Shown piece by piece: positions 1 to 6,342 of a DNA stretch of 11,564 nt. The first letter of the stretch is position 1. Each line of letters starts with the position of its first letter. The translations under genes and the position numbers were made by a program. The stretch is from an uncultured Clostridium sp. (GTDB taxonomy: Bacteria > Bacillota > Clostridia > Clostridiales > Clostridiaceae): positions 1-11,564 of the forward strand of contig CAKVFO010000107.1 of NCBI GenBank assembly GCA_934746785.1, in the 5' to 3' direction. The notes below the pieces were generated by a model. That model made no database searches. It saw only the letters and a list, made by a program, of their open reading frames with translations, and was not told the DNA's origin.

Positions 1-110
1 GAGGATTAGATACTAATAATAAAGAAATTAGAATGAAATATTTTGTATCTACAGAAACTGGGGATATAATAAATTCAGAAAAAAATAATGTTACATCAGT
101 AACTTCATAG
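1..110 (+). CDS. C-terminal end of an unidentified protein (partial)
   Basis: An open frame enters from the left edge (codons in phase with position 3) and ends at TAG 108-110, giving 35 residues. The readable tail contains IRMKYFVSTETGDIINSE and ends in NNVTSVTS. The motif 'yFVsteTGdII' resembles the closing strand of PepSY-type domains, where a D/S-x-x-TG-x-I pattern is common, but this is only a resemblance and the family cannot be assigned from so little. That it is real coding sequence is supported by the uninterrupted frame to the edge and by a strong hairpin terminator beginning 10 bases after the stop. The start and most of the gene lie outside the window. Confidence 0.6.
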   Translation, partial: GLDTNNKEIRMKYFVSTETGDIINSEKNNVTSVTS

Positions 111-119
111 GATAATTAT

Positions 120-162
120 AAAATGGATGTATTCTTTTTTTATTGATACATCCATTTTTATA
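120..162 (+). terminator. Intrinsic terminator, possibly bidirectional
   Basis: A perfect 12-bp stem pairs 120-131 (AAAATGGATGTA) with 147-158 (TACATCCATTTT) around a 15-base T-rich loop, and the 3' arm runs into further T residues. It follows the partial gene's stop by 9 bases and should end that transcript. It also lies about 35 bases beyond the stop of the convergent symporter gene, so it may terminate both, although the T-tract on the minus strand is weaker. Confidence 0.8.
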
Positions 163-191
163 TCAGAATATCTTTCGGGTTAAGCTCTTTT

Positions 192-1592
192 TTATTGCCA
201 TTCCTCTACATTTTCTAATTCTGGAATTGATGAAGATTTGAATACAGGACTTTGTATACCTGATTCTTTTTGTCTTTTATAATCATCTAAAGCTTTAAAA
301 GCAATTTTAGATAATAATGCTATAGCTATTAAATTAATTATTGCCATAAAGCCCATAAATACGTCTGCTAAGTTCCAAACTGTTTCTAGGTTAGCTAGGC
401 AGCCGAAGAATACCATAGCAATTACACATATTCTGTAAATATTTATATATATTTTTTTATCAGTTAAGAATTCTATATTTGATTCTCCATAATAGTAATT
501 ACCTACAATTGAACTGAAAGCAAATAATAAAATACAGAAAGCTATAAAATATGTACCCCATGAACCAACATGTGAGCTTAAAGCACTTTGAGTAAGTTCA
601 ATACCAGTTGCACCGCTATTTAAATCAATATCAGAAAGCAATATTAAGAATGCTGTACAGCTGCAAATAAGTATTGTGTCAGTAAATACACCTAGAGTTT
701 GAATAAGACCTTGCTTGACTGGATGAGATACTGTAGCAGTAGCAGCAGCATTTGGAGCACTTCCCATACCAGCTTCATTAGAGAATAGTCCTCTTTTAAT
801 TCCTTGCATTAAAGCAGCACCAAGCCCTCCACCGACAGCTTCTTTAAAACCAAAAGCATTTTTAAAAATTAAAGCCAATATAGCAGGAAGTTTAGTTATG
901 TTTGTTATTACAATAAATAATACAATCAAAATATATGCACCAGCCATAATAGGCACAACTACTTCTGTAAACTTTGCTATTCTTTGTACGCCGCCAAAAA
1001 TTATGATTGCTGTAAGAACTGTTAAAATTGAAGCAAGTAGTATTGTGTTAATATCAAAAGCTTGATTTAAAGCAGAAGCAATAGTATTTGATTGAACTGA
1101 ATTAAATATTAAACCAAAAGTAATAGTAATTAATATAGAAAAGATTACACCAAGCCATTTTTTATTTAAGGCTTTTTCCATGTAGTAAGCAGGACCACCT
1201 CTAAAAGCACCGCTTTTATCTTTAACTTTATATATTTGAGCTAAAGTTGATTCAACAAATCCTGAAGCGGCTCCTATAAGTGCAATAATCCACATCCAAA
1301 ATACTGATCCAGGACCGCCTATTGAAAGTGCAATAGCTATACCAGCAAGATTACCAGTACCAACTCTTGAAGCGGTGCTCATACAGAAAGCCTGGAAAGA
1401 TGAAACTTGATTTTTATCATCGCTTTTAGATGTCCTTTCTCCTAGCAATTTGAACATTTCTTTTAAATATCTAAATTGTACAAAGTTTAACTTAAATGTA
1501 AATAATAGACCTAAAGATATTAATAAAATAATTAATATGTAAGTCCAAAGCAAGTTATTTATATTGGTAATAATCATGTTAATTATATCCAT
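192..1592 (-). CDS. Sodium:alanine/glycine symporter, AGCS family
   Basis: A 466-residue multi-spanning inner-membrane protein of the alanine or glycine:cation symporter family (AGCS, APC superfamily), which imports small neutral amino acids with Na+ (sometimes H+). Visible signatures are the family hallmark around residues 76-101 (RVGTGNLAGIAIAL, then GGPGSVFWMW), FRGGPAYYMEKAL at about 130-142, and the conserved GLFSNEAGMGSAPNAAA at about 268-284. About ten or more hydrophobic spans can be seen, and the length is normal for the family. The start is placed at ATG 1590-1592 because GGAGG (complement of 1600-1604) lies 7 bases upstream; a further in-frame ATG 11 codons upstream has no such site. 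It is a single-gene unit with its own promoter. Substrate choice between alanine and glycine cannot be read from the sequence. The ribosomal-type glycine riboswitch that sometimes precedes this family is not seen. Confidence 0.93.
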   Translation of the reverse strand: MDIINMIITNINNLLWTYILIILLISLGLLFTFKLNFVQFRYLKEMFKLLGERTSKSDDKNQVSSFQAFCMSTASRVGTGNLAGIAIALSIGGPGSVFWMWIIALIGAASGFVESTLAQIYKVKDKSGAFRGGPAYYMEKALNKKWLGVIFSILITITFGLIFNSVQSNTIASALNQAFDINTILLASILTVLTAIIIFGGVQRIAKFTEVVVPIMAGAYILIVLFIVITNITKLPAILALIFKNAFGFKEAVGGGLGAALMQGIKRGLFSNEAGMGSAPNAAATATVSHPVKQGLIQTLGVFTDTILICSCTAFLILLSDIDLNSGATGIELTQSALSSHVGSWGTYFIAFCILLFAFSSIVGNYYYGESNIEFLTDKKIYINIYRICVIAMVFFGCLANLETVWNLADVFMGFMAIINLIAIALLSKIAFKALDDYKRQKESGIQSPVFKSSSIPELENVEEWQ

Positions 1593-1631
1593 AAAAAGTC
1601 CTCCAATCCAGTAAAAGTTCGACATAATTTA

Positions 1632-1648
1632 ATGATATTTTATATCAT
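1632..1648. promoter_or_regulatory. Palindrome over the -10 of the symporter promoter (candidate operator)
   Basis: ATGATAT (1632-1638), a 3-base spacer and ATATCAT (1642-1648) form a perfect 7+3+7 inverted repeat that covers the -10 box. This is where a dimeric repressor would block RNA polymerase. Such AT-rich palindromes also occur by chance in this composition, so an operator role is only inferred. A second palindrome of the same 7+3+7 geometry but a different half-site lies at 1682-1698. Confidence 0.35.
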
Positions 1649-1665
1649 GTTCTAAGAAAATGCAA
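1637..1665 (-). promoter_or_regulatory. Sigma-A-like promoter of the symporter gene
   Basis: Read on the minus strand: TTGCAT (complement of 1660-1665), a 17-base spacer, then TAAAAT (complement of 1637-1642). Transcription would begin near 1630, giving a leader of about 38 bases before the ATG at 1592, with the GGAGG inside it. The match to vegetative promoter consensus is good but untested. Confidence 0.55.
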
Positions 1666-1681
1666 GAGGAATAGTTAAAAA

Positions 1682-1698
1682 ATTCATTTATAATGAAT
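1682..1698. repeat. 7+3+7 palindrome upstream of the symporter promoter
   Basis: ATTCATT (1682-1688), spacer TAT, AATGAAT (1692-1698) is a perfect inverted repeat about 17 bases upstream of the symporter -35 box. Its centre lies 50 bases from the centre of the palindrome on the -10. It could be an activator or repressor site; nothing in the sequence identifies the protein. Confidence 0.3.
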
Positions 1699-1825
1699 AA
1701 GTTAGAGTATATAAGGCACTATTAGTTAAAAGATGAAAGAAAAAAAACGCCAACCATCATTATTGAATTTAATTAACTTCATAAATAGTATTAGCTAATT
1801 AGTTGAATATATACAATTAGGAAGA

Positions 1826-1869
1826 ACAAAGTGGCTGATGCCACGCTTTTTAGTGCAGGAAGCCACTTT
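1826..1869 (+). repeat. Structured 44-bp dispersed repeat, copy 1
   Basis: This segment matches the reverse complement of 5520-5563 at 42 of 44 positions. It folds in two mutually exclusive ways on the + strand. One is an outer stem, AAAGTGGCT (1828-1836) with AGCCACTTT (1861-1869). The other is a compact hairpin, GTGGC-TGAT-GCCAC (1831-1844), followed by GCTTTTTA, which looks like a small intrinsic terminator. It sits in a non-coding spacer with no forward gene leading into it. Confidence 0.8.
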
Positions 1870-1940
1870 CTTAAAGCATTGGCCGACTTACATATTATAA
1901 TCAGTGCTTGCTCTCAAAAAAAGTTTTGAATTTCCTATAT

Positions 1941-1990
1941 GTTTAAAAAGAGGATTATCCTTTTTCTAAAGAATAATCCTCTTTTTAAAC
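1941..1990 (-). terminator. Strong terminator of the penicillin-binding protein gene
   Basis: A perfect 17-bp stem pairs 1941-1957 (GTTTAAAAAGAGGATTA) with 1974-1990 around a 16-base loop. It begins 3 bases after the penicillin-binding protein stop codon in its direction of transcription, and the 3' arm on that strand is CTTTTTAAAC, giving the U-rich release segment. Being symmetrical, it would also stop any forward transcript coming through the repeat at 1826-1869. Confidence 0.85.
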
Positions 1991-1993
1991 AAG

Positions 1994-4561
1994 CTACTTG
2001 TTTTCATTTTTAGAAGGTGTGTTATGATTTTGATTTAAATTATCTTTGTTATCTTTATTATCTTTATTATCTTCTGCCTTATCTTGAGCAGGAGGTTTAA
2101 GTAAGTCATCTTTTTTAGTGGTTTCATCTGATTCTTCTGAATTATTATTTTCATCTTCTTCAACGAATTGGCTTTCAGAATAATTATCTTCAGCAAATGA
2201 TGGAAGAAGATATGGATAATCCTTTGTTACTCTATTTGGATGAGACTTTTTAACATATACAGATGTAATTTTTAAAAATGAAGGTGTATAGCTGTTTGCA
2301 AGTCTATTATTTGACGAATTTAATGTTACGGAAACATGAGCATCACAATAGGTTGATGGTTCTGTTCCGTCTATGAAATATTCATCATAAACCCTGCCTC
2401 TAGAGTCTTCATAACATAAATCACTAGCAAGCTTTCCAGAATCCATACATACTGTAGCACTTGTTATTCCAGAAGGCATTTCAATTTCTTTGTAATCTAG
2501 ATCTTTATGAGCTTTTGCCATGATTTTTCCCCATAATGCAGCTGCTTTATCGGAATTTCCGTGAGGCATAGACTTAGGAGTATCATAACCAAGCCATATA
2601 GAGCCAGAAAGATAAGGGGTTAATCCAGTAAACCAAAAATCTTTATTATCACTTGTTGTACCAGTCTTACCAGCAACAGGAATTGAACCCCATTGAGCTG
2701 AAGGACCAGTATATGAACGTGACCCTTTCAATAAGTCATACATCAACCAAGCTGTTTGCTTTGAAAAGATTTCTTTAGTTTTTATATTTGCTTCACTATC
2801 TAATAAAACATTTCCAGAAGCGTCGACTACTTTACAATATAATTTCGGTTCGGTATAAATACCTTCATTACCAAAAACTCCGAAAGCAGATGATGTAATA
2901 AATGTATTACCGCCATCACCATTTCCATCGAATTGTCCTAAGGCTAAGGTTGCAACTTGAGATTTTGATGAATTATTGTACACTAATCCAAACTTCTCTC
3001 CGTAAGAATGAGAAACTTTTGTTCCAATAGTATTTAAAACTTTTGCAGCAACAATATTTTTAGACTGCCTTAAACCATCTCTTAAAGTAACATTACCAGC
3101 AAATGTATGATCATCATTTTGAAGATTCCAAACAGTACCTCCATTCATACTTTTACTAGTAGAATCATCAAGAGGTGAATCATCAATTGTAGATGCTGCT
3201 GTAAGAATTTTCTCATTTATAGCAGGTCCATATACTGTTAATGGTTTTGTTGTTGAACCAATTGGCTTTAAAGTAGTATAAGCTCTATTAGTAGAGTTGG
3301 CAGCATGAGGACCACGGCCTCCTACCATGGCTAAAACTTTACCAGTTTTATAATCTACTATAGTAGCTGAAGCTTGAAATTCAGGAATTTTAGTTCCTTC
3401 AAAATAAGTTTCTGTTAAGCCTACATTACGTGCGGAATAATTATCTAAAAGATTTTGAGTGTAATCTTGAAGAGATCTATCCATATTAGTAGTTATTTTT
3501 AAGCCGCCATTAGCAAGTAACCTAGAAACTTCTTCATCAGTATATTTATATTTTGACTTTAAATCCTCTTTAACCTGTGAAACAGTAGGATTTATATACC
3601 ACTCATATTCAAGAGTGTAGCTTTTCTTTGTGGATTTAAATTCAAGTTTACCAGAATTTAAATCTGTAATTGCTTGATCATATTCAGTTTTTGTTATCTT
3701 ATTTAATTCATACATCTTACTAAGTACACTTTTTGTTCTTACTAAATATGGAGTTGGATCTTTCTTATTATTTTCATTGTATGCACTGTAATAAGTAGGA
3801 GCTTGAGCTATACCACTTATATAAGCACACTCAATTAAATTTAATTCATTTACAGATTTACCAAAGTAAAGATTGGCAGCTGCTTCAACACCATAAGCTG
3901 TACCTCCAAGTGGAATAGTATTTAAGTATTGATTTAAAATTTCATCCTTTGATAATTCCTTTTCAAGATTTAGAGCATACCATATTTCTTTTATTTTTCT
4001 TTGTATAGCAGAGTTTTCATCTGATAAAACCGTATTTTTTAACAATTGTTGTGTAAGGGTAGAACCACCATGGAAACTACGCTGTCCTTTAAAAAGTTTA
4101 TTAATATCAGTTAATATAGAACCTCCTATTCTAATAGGATCTATACCTCTATGACTCTCAAATCTCTGATCTTCAATAGATACAAAGCCATCTTTTAGAT
4201 ACTTAGGTATCTGCTCGTAAGATACAATAGTTCGATCAACTTCAGAATGCAAGTTATCCATAAATACTCCGTCTTTATCATATATAGATGTAGGCTGACT
4301 TAAATTAAGAACAGCTTGTAAGTCTAGCGGGGGAGTACTTTTTATAACGGCAAAAATATATCCAGCACCAACAACTATTGCAGTAAATATTAAAAAAATC
4401 ATAGTAAAAATAAATCTTTTAAAAAACTTTTTAAATCCACTTTGTTTTTTCTTCTTCTTTTTATGTGAACTGCTTTTATGCCCAGTACTTTGAGGGGCTG
4501 GCTTTCTGGCTTGCGATCTTCTGATGTTATTTCTATTCTTTACATTTTTATCTATAGCCAT
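1994..4561 (-). CDS. Class A penicillin-binding protein (PBP1A family), transglycosylase/transpeptidase
   Basis: An 855-residue bifunctional peptidoglycan synthase that polymerises lipid II into glycan strands and cross-links the stem peptides outside the membrane. In order: a basic, Lys-rich cytoplasmic tail (1-48); a single membrane anchor (about 51-73); a glycosyltransferase-51 domain (about 95-265) with SIEDQRFESHRGID carrying catalytic E130, GGSTLTQQLLKN (165-176) and the second Glu in RKIKEIWYA (E192); then a transpeptidase domain with serine nucleophile S436 in STTK, SKN at 500-502 and KTG at 632-634. The C-terminal about 65 residues are a low-complexity acidic and Asn/Lys tail with tandem DNK units. 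The start is ATG 4559-4561, with AGGAGG 5-6 bases upstream. The gene is monocistronic, divergent from yunB and followed by a strong terminator. It is the target class of beta-lactams. Several class A paralogues usually exist, so I do not give a gene symbol. Confidence 0.96.
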   Translation of the reverse strand: MAIDKNVKNRNNIRRSQARKPAPQSTGHKSSSHKKKKKKQSGFKKFFKRFIFTMIFLIFTAIVVGAGYIFAVIKSTPPLDLQAVLNLSQPTSIYDKDGVFMDNLHSEVDRTIVSYEQIPKYLKDGFVSIEDQRFESHRGIDPIRIGGSILTDINKLFKGQRSFHGGSTLTQQLLKNTVLSDENSAIQRKIKEIWYALNLEKELSKDEILNQYLNTIPLGGTAYGVEAAANLYFGKSVNELNLIECAYISGIAQAPTYYSAYNENNKKDPTPYLVRTKSVLSKMYELNKITKTEYDQAITDLNSGKLEFKSTKKSYTLEYEWYINPTVSQVKEDLKSKYKYTDEEVSRLLANGGLKITTNMDRSLQDYTQNLLDNYSARNVGLTETYFEGTKIPEFQASATIVDYKTGKVLAMVGGRGPHAANSTNRAYTTLKPIGSTTKPLTVYGPAINEKILTAASTIDDSPLDDSTSKSMNGGTVWNLQNDDHTFAGNVTLRDGLRQSKNIVAAKVLNTIGTKVSHSYGEKFGLVYNNSSKSQVATLALGQFDGNGDGGNTFITSSAFGVFGNEGIYTEPKLYCKVVDASGNVLLDSEANIKTKEIFSKQTAWLMYDLLKGSRSYTGPSAQWGSIPVAGKTGTTSDNKDFWFTGLTPYLSGSIWLGYDTPKSMPHGNSDKAAALWGKIMAKAHKDLDYKEIEMPSGITSATVCMDSGKLASDLCYEDSRGRVYDEYFIDGTEPSTYCDAHVSVTLNSSNNRLANSYTPSFLKITSVYVKKSHPNRVTKDYPYLLPSFAEDNYSESQFVEEDENNNSEESDETTKKDDLLKPPAQDKAEDNKDNKDNKDNLNQNHNTPSKNENK

Positions 4562-4587
4562 TTGTTCCTCCTGATTTTTTAAATTGC

Positions 4588-4619
4588 ATAGTGATATATA
4601 TTATAAAATTATTCACTAT
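4588..4619. promoter_or_regulatory. Inverted repeat at the transcription start between penicillin-binding protein gene and yunB
   Basis: ATAGTGA (4588-4594) and TCACTAT (4613-4619) form a perfect 7-bp inverted repeat with an 18-base AT spacer. It covers roughly +1 to +32 of the predicted penicillin-binding protein transcript and lies upstream of yunB. It could be an operator shared by the divergent genes or an RNA hairpin in the leader; the regulator is unknown. Confidence 0.3.
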
Positions 4620-4625
4620 AGCATA

Positions 4626-4654
4626 ATTATAATATGATTAAATCAATAACTCAA
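4626..4654 (-). promoter_or_regulatory. Sigma-A-like promoter of the penicillin-binding protein gene
   Basis: On the minus strand TTGAGT (complement of 4649-4654), exactly 17 bases, then a perfect TATAAT (complement of 4626-4631). This is the best vegetative promoter in the window. Start of transcription would be near 4619, giving a leader of about 57 bases. The -35 box lies within about 15 bases of the yunB start codon, so the promoter lies within the yunB leader and the two divergent genes may interfere with each other. Confidence 0.65.
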
Positions 4655-4666
4655 TAAAGGTGTTTA

Positions 4667-5323
4667 ATGAAATATTATGTAAATCCTAAAAAGAAGCGGA
4701 TAAAACCAAGATTTTTTATAATTATTTTAATTTTAATTATATTTAATATAGTTTTGTATATATTTGATAAGAGAGTGCTGCCTTATGTGCTGCAGAAGTC
4801 TGAGACTATAGTAAAAGCTAAAGCAGTTGATACAATTAGTGAAGTAAGTATGAATGTATTTAGTAGTGAATTTAAATATGATGATGTTATTAAAATAGAT
4901 AAGGATTTAGAAGGTAATATTAATTTAATAAGGGCAGATACAATAAAGCTTAATAAATTATCGTCAGAAATAGCTCTTCAATGTAATGATGAGCTTAGAA
5001 AAATGGGCAATATAGGCATAGATGTACCAATGGGATGGATAACAGAAAGAAGTGTATTTTATGATTTAGGACCTGAAATAAATATCAAAATACAGCCTAT
5101 AGGTAATATAAATATTGATTATGATTCAAAATTTGAAAGTGCAGGAATAAATCAAACAAGACATAAGATTTATTTAAATGTTAGAGCTATGGTTAGAGTT
5201 ATAGTACCATTACATAGTCAGGATGTTGAAGTAACTTGTGACATACCTGTAGCAGAAACTATAGTCGTTGGTAAGATTCCAGAAACAGCTCTTGACTTTA
5301 GTGGAATAAAGAATGGTAATTAG
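4667..5323 (+). CDS. yunB: Sporulation protein YunB
   Basis: A 218-residue protein recognised by its family pattern: a short basic N-terminus, one membrane segment (about 14-33, rich in Ile and Leu), then an extracytoplasmic domain with the conserved stretch IGIDVPMGWITE (116-127), GPEINIKIQPIGNINIDY (135-152) and the diagnostic AGINQTRHKIYLNV (159-172), ending in VPVAET-type sequence (194-198) and GKIPETALDF. In Bacillus subtilis yunB is made in the mother cell under sigma-E and its loss impairs spore formation; the biochemical role is unknown. The start ATG has AAAGGTG 5 bases upstream. It stands alone and is transcribed away from the penicillin-binding protein gene. I could not find a convincing sigma-E promoter in the 105-base spacer. 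Its presence argues that the organism forms spores. Confidence 0.9.
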   Translation: MKYYVNPKKKRIKPRFFIIILILIIFNIVLYIFDKRVLPYVLQKSETIVKAKAVDTISEVSMNVFSSEFKYDDVIKIDKDLEGNINLIRADTIKLNKLSSEIALQCNDELRKMGNIGIDVPMGWITERSVFYDLGPEINIKIQPIGNINIDYDSKFESAGINQTRHKIYLNVRAMVRVIVPLHSQDVEVTCDIPVAETIVVGKIPETALDFSGIKNGN

Positions 5324-5415
5324 TCTGGTTTTCTCATATGCAGGCTTTCCAATACGTTAAAAAATAATTGTAGACCGCAAAAGAAACGAAAAGCAAAATT
5401 TCCTTTAGTATTTAA

Positions 5416-5484
5416 GGAGGTAGAAGCAATATTTTTAAGCGACTGGTTGTGATTTGGAGCATAAAAATATTACTTCTATCCTCC
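5416..5484 (-). terminator. Long imperfect hairpin, candidate terminator or structured 3' RNA
   Basis: The arms 5416-5437 and 5462-5484 pair over 22 bp with one bulged base (5479) and one non-Watson-Crick position (5427 with 5472), around a 24-base loop. Read from the + strand that position is a C-A mismatch; read from the minus strand it is a G-U wobble. This fits an RNA made from the minus strand, that is, downstream of hpt. The arms contain T/A runs of 5, so it can act as a terminator in either direction and may also end yunB transcripts. Functional assignment is inferred. Confidence 0.5.
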
Positions 5485-5490
5485 AACTTT

Positions 5491-5502
5491 GATTCTAGAA
5501 TC
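5491..5502. repeat. Perfect 12-base palindrome
   Basis: GATTCTAGAATC reads the same on both strands and lies between the long hairpin and repeat copy 2. It may simply be part of the composite structured element; no specific role can be read from it. Confidence 0.3.
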
Positions 5503-5519
5503 TTTTGACAGGCTGTAAC

Positions 5520-5563
5520 AAAGTGGCTTCCTGCACTAAAAAGCATGGCGTCAGCCACTTTGT
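5520..5563 (-). repeat. Structured 44-bp dispersed repeat, copy 2 (inverted), likely hpt terminator
   Basis: This is the reverse complement of 1826-1869 with two transitions. The outer stem is better here: ACAAAGTGGCT (5518-5528) pairs perfectly over 11 bp with AGCCACTTTGT (5553-5563). The alternative hairpin on the minus strand is GTGGC-TGAC-GCCAT followed by GCTTTTTA. One of the two differences from copy 1 falls in the hairpin loop, and the other turns a G-C into a G-U pair, so both preserve the fold. It starts about 70 bases past the hpt stop, in the right orientation to terminate hpt. Confidence 0.8.
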
Positions 5564-5633
5564 ACCTAGAACATATTTGTGGTAAATTCTTTTGATACAT
5601 TCCCTTTGGTATATATATTAACTATTATTGGTA

Positions 5634-6161
5634 TTATTTTTCTTCCCAGTTAAATACATAAGGTACATTTCTATAGTAATTTTCATAATCAAGACCATAA
5701 CCTACAACAAAAACGTCATCGATTTCAAAACATTTGTAATCAGGTGTTACATTAGCGGCTCTTCTAGATGGTTTATCTAAAAGAACACAACTCTTAACAG
5801 ATGCAGCTCCTAGTTTTTTTACATGTTCTATTATAAATTCCATAGTATAACCTGTATCTACGATATCATCAACTATTAATACATCGTATCCTTCTATATT
5901 ATCAGGAATATCACTAACTATTTTAACTTGTCCTGAGCTCGTTTCACTATTACCATAACTTGATGTTGTCATAAAGCCTATTTTAACTTTAGTGTCAAGA
6001 GCTCTTACTAGGTCAGCAGTAAATACAAAACTTCCTCTTAATAATGAAAGAACATAAAGTTTTTTGCCTTCATAGTCTTTTGTTATTTCAGTTCCAAGCT
6101 CCGCAATTCTAGTGTCGATAGTTTCTTTTGATAAAAGAATATTACGCTTTTTATTTTCCAT
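5634..6161 (-). CDS. hpt: Hypoxanthine phosphoribosyltransferase
   Basis: A 175-residue cytoplasmic purine-salvage enzyme that joins hypoxanthine (and usually guanine) to PRPP to form IMP or GMP with release of pyrophosphate. Diagnostic motifs: LRGS (41-44, pyrophosphate loop), TTSSYG (65-70), the PRPP-binding VLIVDDIVDTGYT (94-106) with its paired Asp residues, LLDKPSRR (127-134) with the Lys that contacts the purine, and VVGYGLDYENYYRNVPYV near the end. The length is standard for bacterial Hpt. I place the start at ATG 6159-6161: GAGAGG lies 6 bases upstream, and the longer frame would need a TTG with this Shine-Dalgarno inside its coding sequence. It is monocistronic, divergent from hflX. 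In many Firmicutes hpt sits with tilS and ftsH; that is not the case here. Confidence 0.95.
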   Translation of the reverse strand: MENKKRNILLSKETIDTRIAELGTEITKDYEGKKLYVLSLLRGSFVFTADLVRALDTKVKIGFMTTSSYGNSETSSGQVKIVSDIPDNIEGYDVLIVDDIVDTGYTMEFIIEHVKKLGAASVKSCVLLDKPSRRAANVTPDYKCFEIDDVFVVGYGLDYENYYRNVPYVFNWEEK

Positions 6162-6211
6162 TGTTATCCTCTCTTTCAATTAGGTAAAAATTTGTTGTTG
6201 CCTTACTAACA

Positions 6212-6240
6212 ATATTACATTTTATTGTCACTTCTTGCAA
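6212..6240 (-). promoter_or_regulatory. Probable promoter of hpt
   Basis: On the minus strand TTGCAA (6235-6240), a 17-base spacer, then TAATAT (complement of 6212-6217). Start near 6205 leaves a leader of about 44 bases. The -35 is good and the -10 moderate. No purine riboswitch core is recognisable in this short leader. Confidence 0.45.
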
Positions 6241-6270
6241 CTTTAAATTGTAATGTAAATCAGGAGAATG

Positions 6271-6299
6271 TTTACAATATTAAATAGATAGTATAAAAT
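6271..6299 (+). promoter_or_regulatory. Probable promoter of hflX
   Basis: TTTACA (6271-6276), 17 bases, TAAAAT (6294-6299); start near 6306 with a leader of about 37 bases. The -35 overlaps one arm of an inverted repeat, ATTGTAA (6247-6253) with TTACAAT (6272-6278), which lies between the hflX and hpt promoters and could be a regulatory site. Confidence 0.5.
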
Positions 6300-6342
6300 T
6301 AGGTGAAAGTCATAAACCTAAGATATCGACGAGGTGATAAAA

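Larger units (their letters stand above)
1593..1993. other. Intergenic region between symporter and penicillin-binding protein
   Basis: About 400 bases without a convincing gene. From left to right it holds the symporter leader and promoter (to 1665), two palindromes, an AT-rich stretch with no recognised signal (about 1700-1820), copy 1 of the 44-bp hairpin repeat (1826-1869), and the terminator of the penicillin-binding protein gene (1941-1990). A forward frame through the repeat (KVADATLFSAGSHF, ending at TGA near 1929) has no ATG, GTG or TTG between it and the preceding stop that I can defend as a start. Confidence 0.7.
5324..5633. other. Intergenic region between yunB and hpt with two large RNA-like structures
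   Basis: These 310 bases lie between convergent genes. The first 90 bases (5324-5415) show no recognised signal. Then come a 69-base imperfect hairpin (5416-5484), a 12-base perfect palindrome GATTCTAGAATC (5491-5502), and copy 2 of the 44-bp repeat (5520-5563), which is followed by about 70 AT-rich bases up to the hpt stop. A 62-codon minus-strand frame (ATG at 5598-5600) crosses all of this, but its start has only AAAGGGA directly abutting the ATG and its sequence follows the hairpin arms, so I do not call it as a gene. Confidence 0.7.

Noticed and set aside
1593..1700. Glycine riboswitch upstream of the AGCS symporter
   Set aside because: These transporters are often under glycine riboswitches, but the predicted leader is only about 38 bases and shows none of the conserved aptamer core.
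1850..1931. Short forward peptide ending SACSQKKF through repeat copy 1
   Set aside because: No defensible start codon with a ribosome binding site between the preceding in-frame stop and the repeat.
4562..4666. Sigma-E promoter for yunB using CATAATTAT at 4622 as -10
   Set aside because: The nearest ATATATT (4596-4602) is 19 bases away instead of about 14, so the pair does not meet the expected spacing.
5412..5600. A 62-codon minus-strand frame starting MYQKNLPQICSRYK
   Set aside because: Its codons are the hairpin repeat and the long hairpin read through; the GA-rich sequence abuts the ATG with no spacer and no domain is recognisable. Kept only as a finding about the shared frame, not as a gene.
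6162..6240. Purine riboswitch in front of hpt
   Set aside because: The leader is too short and lacks the conserved three-way-junction sequences.
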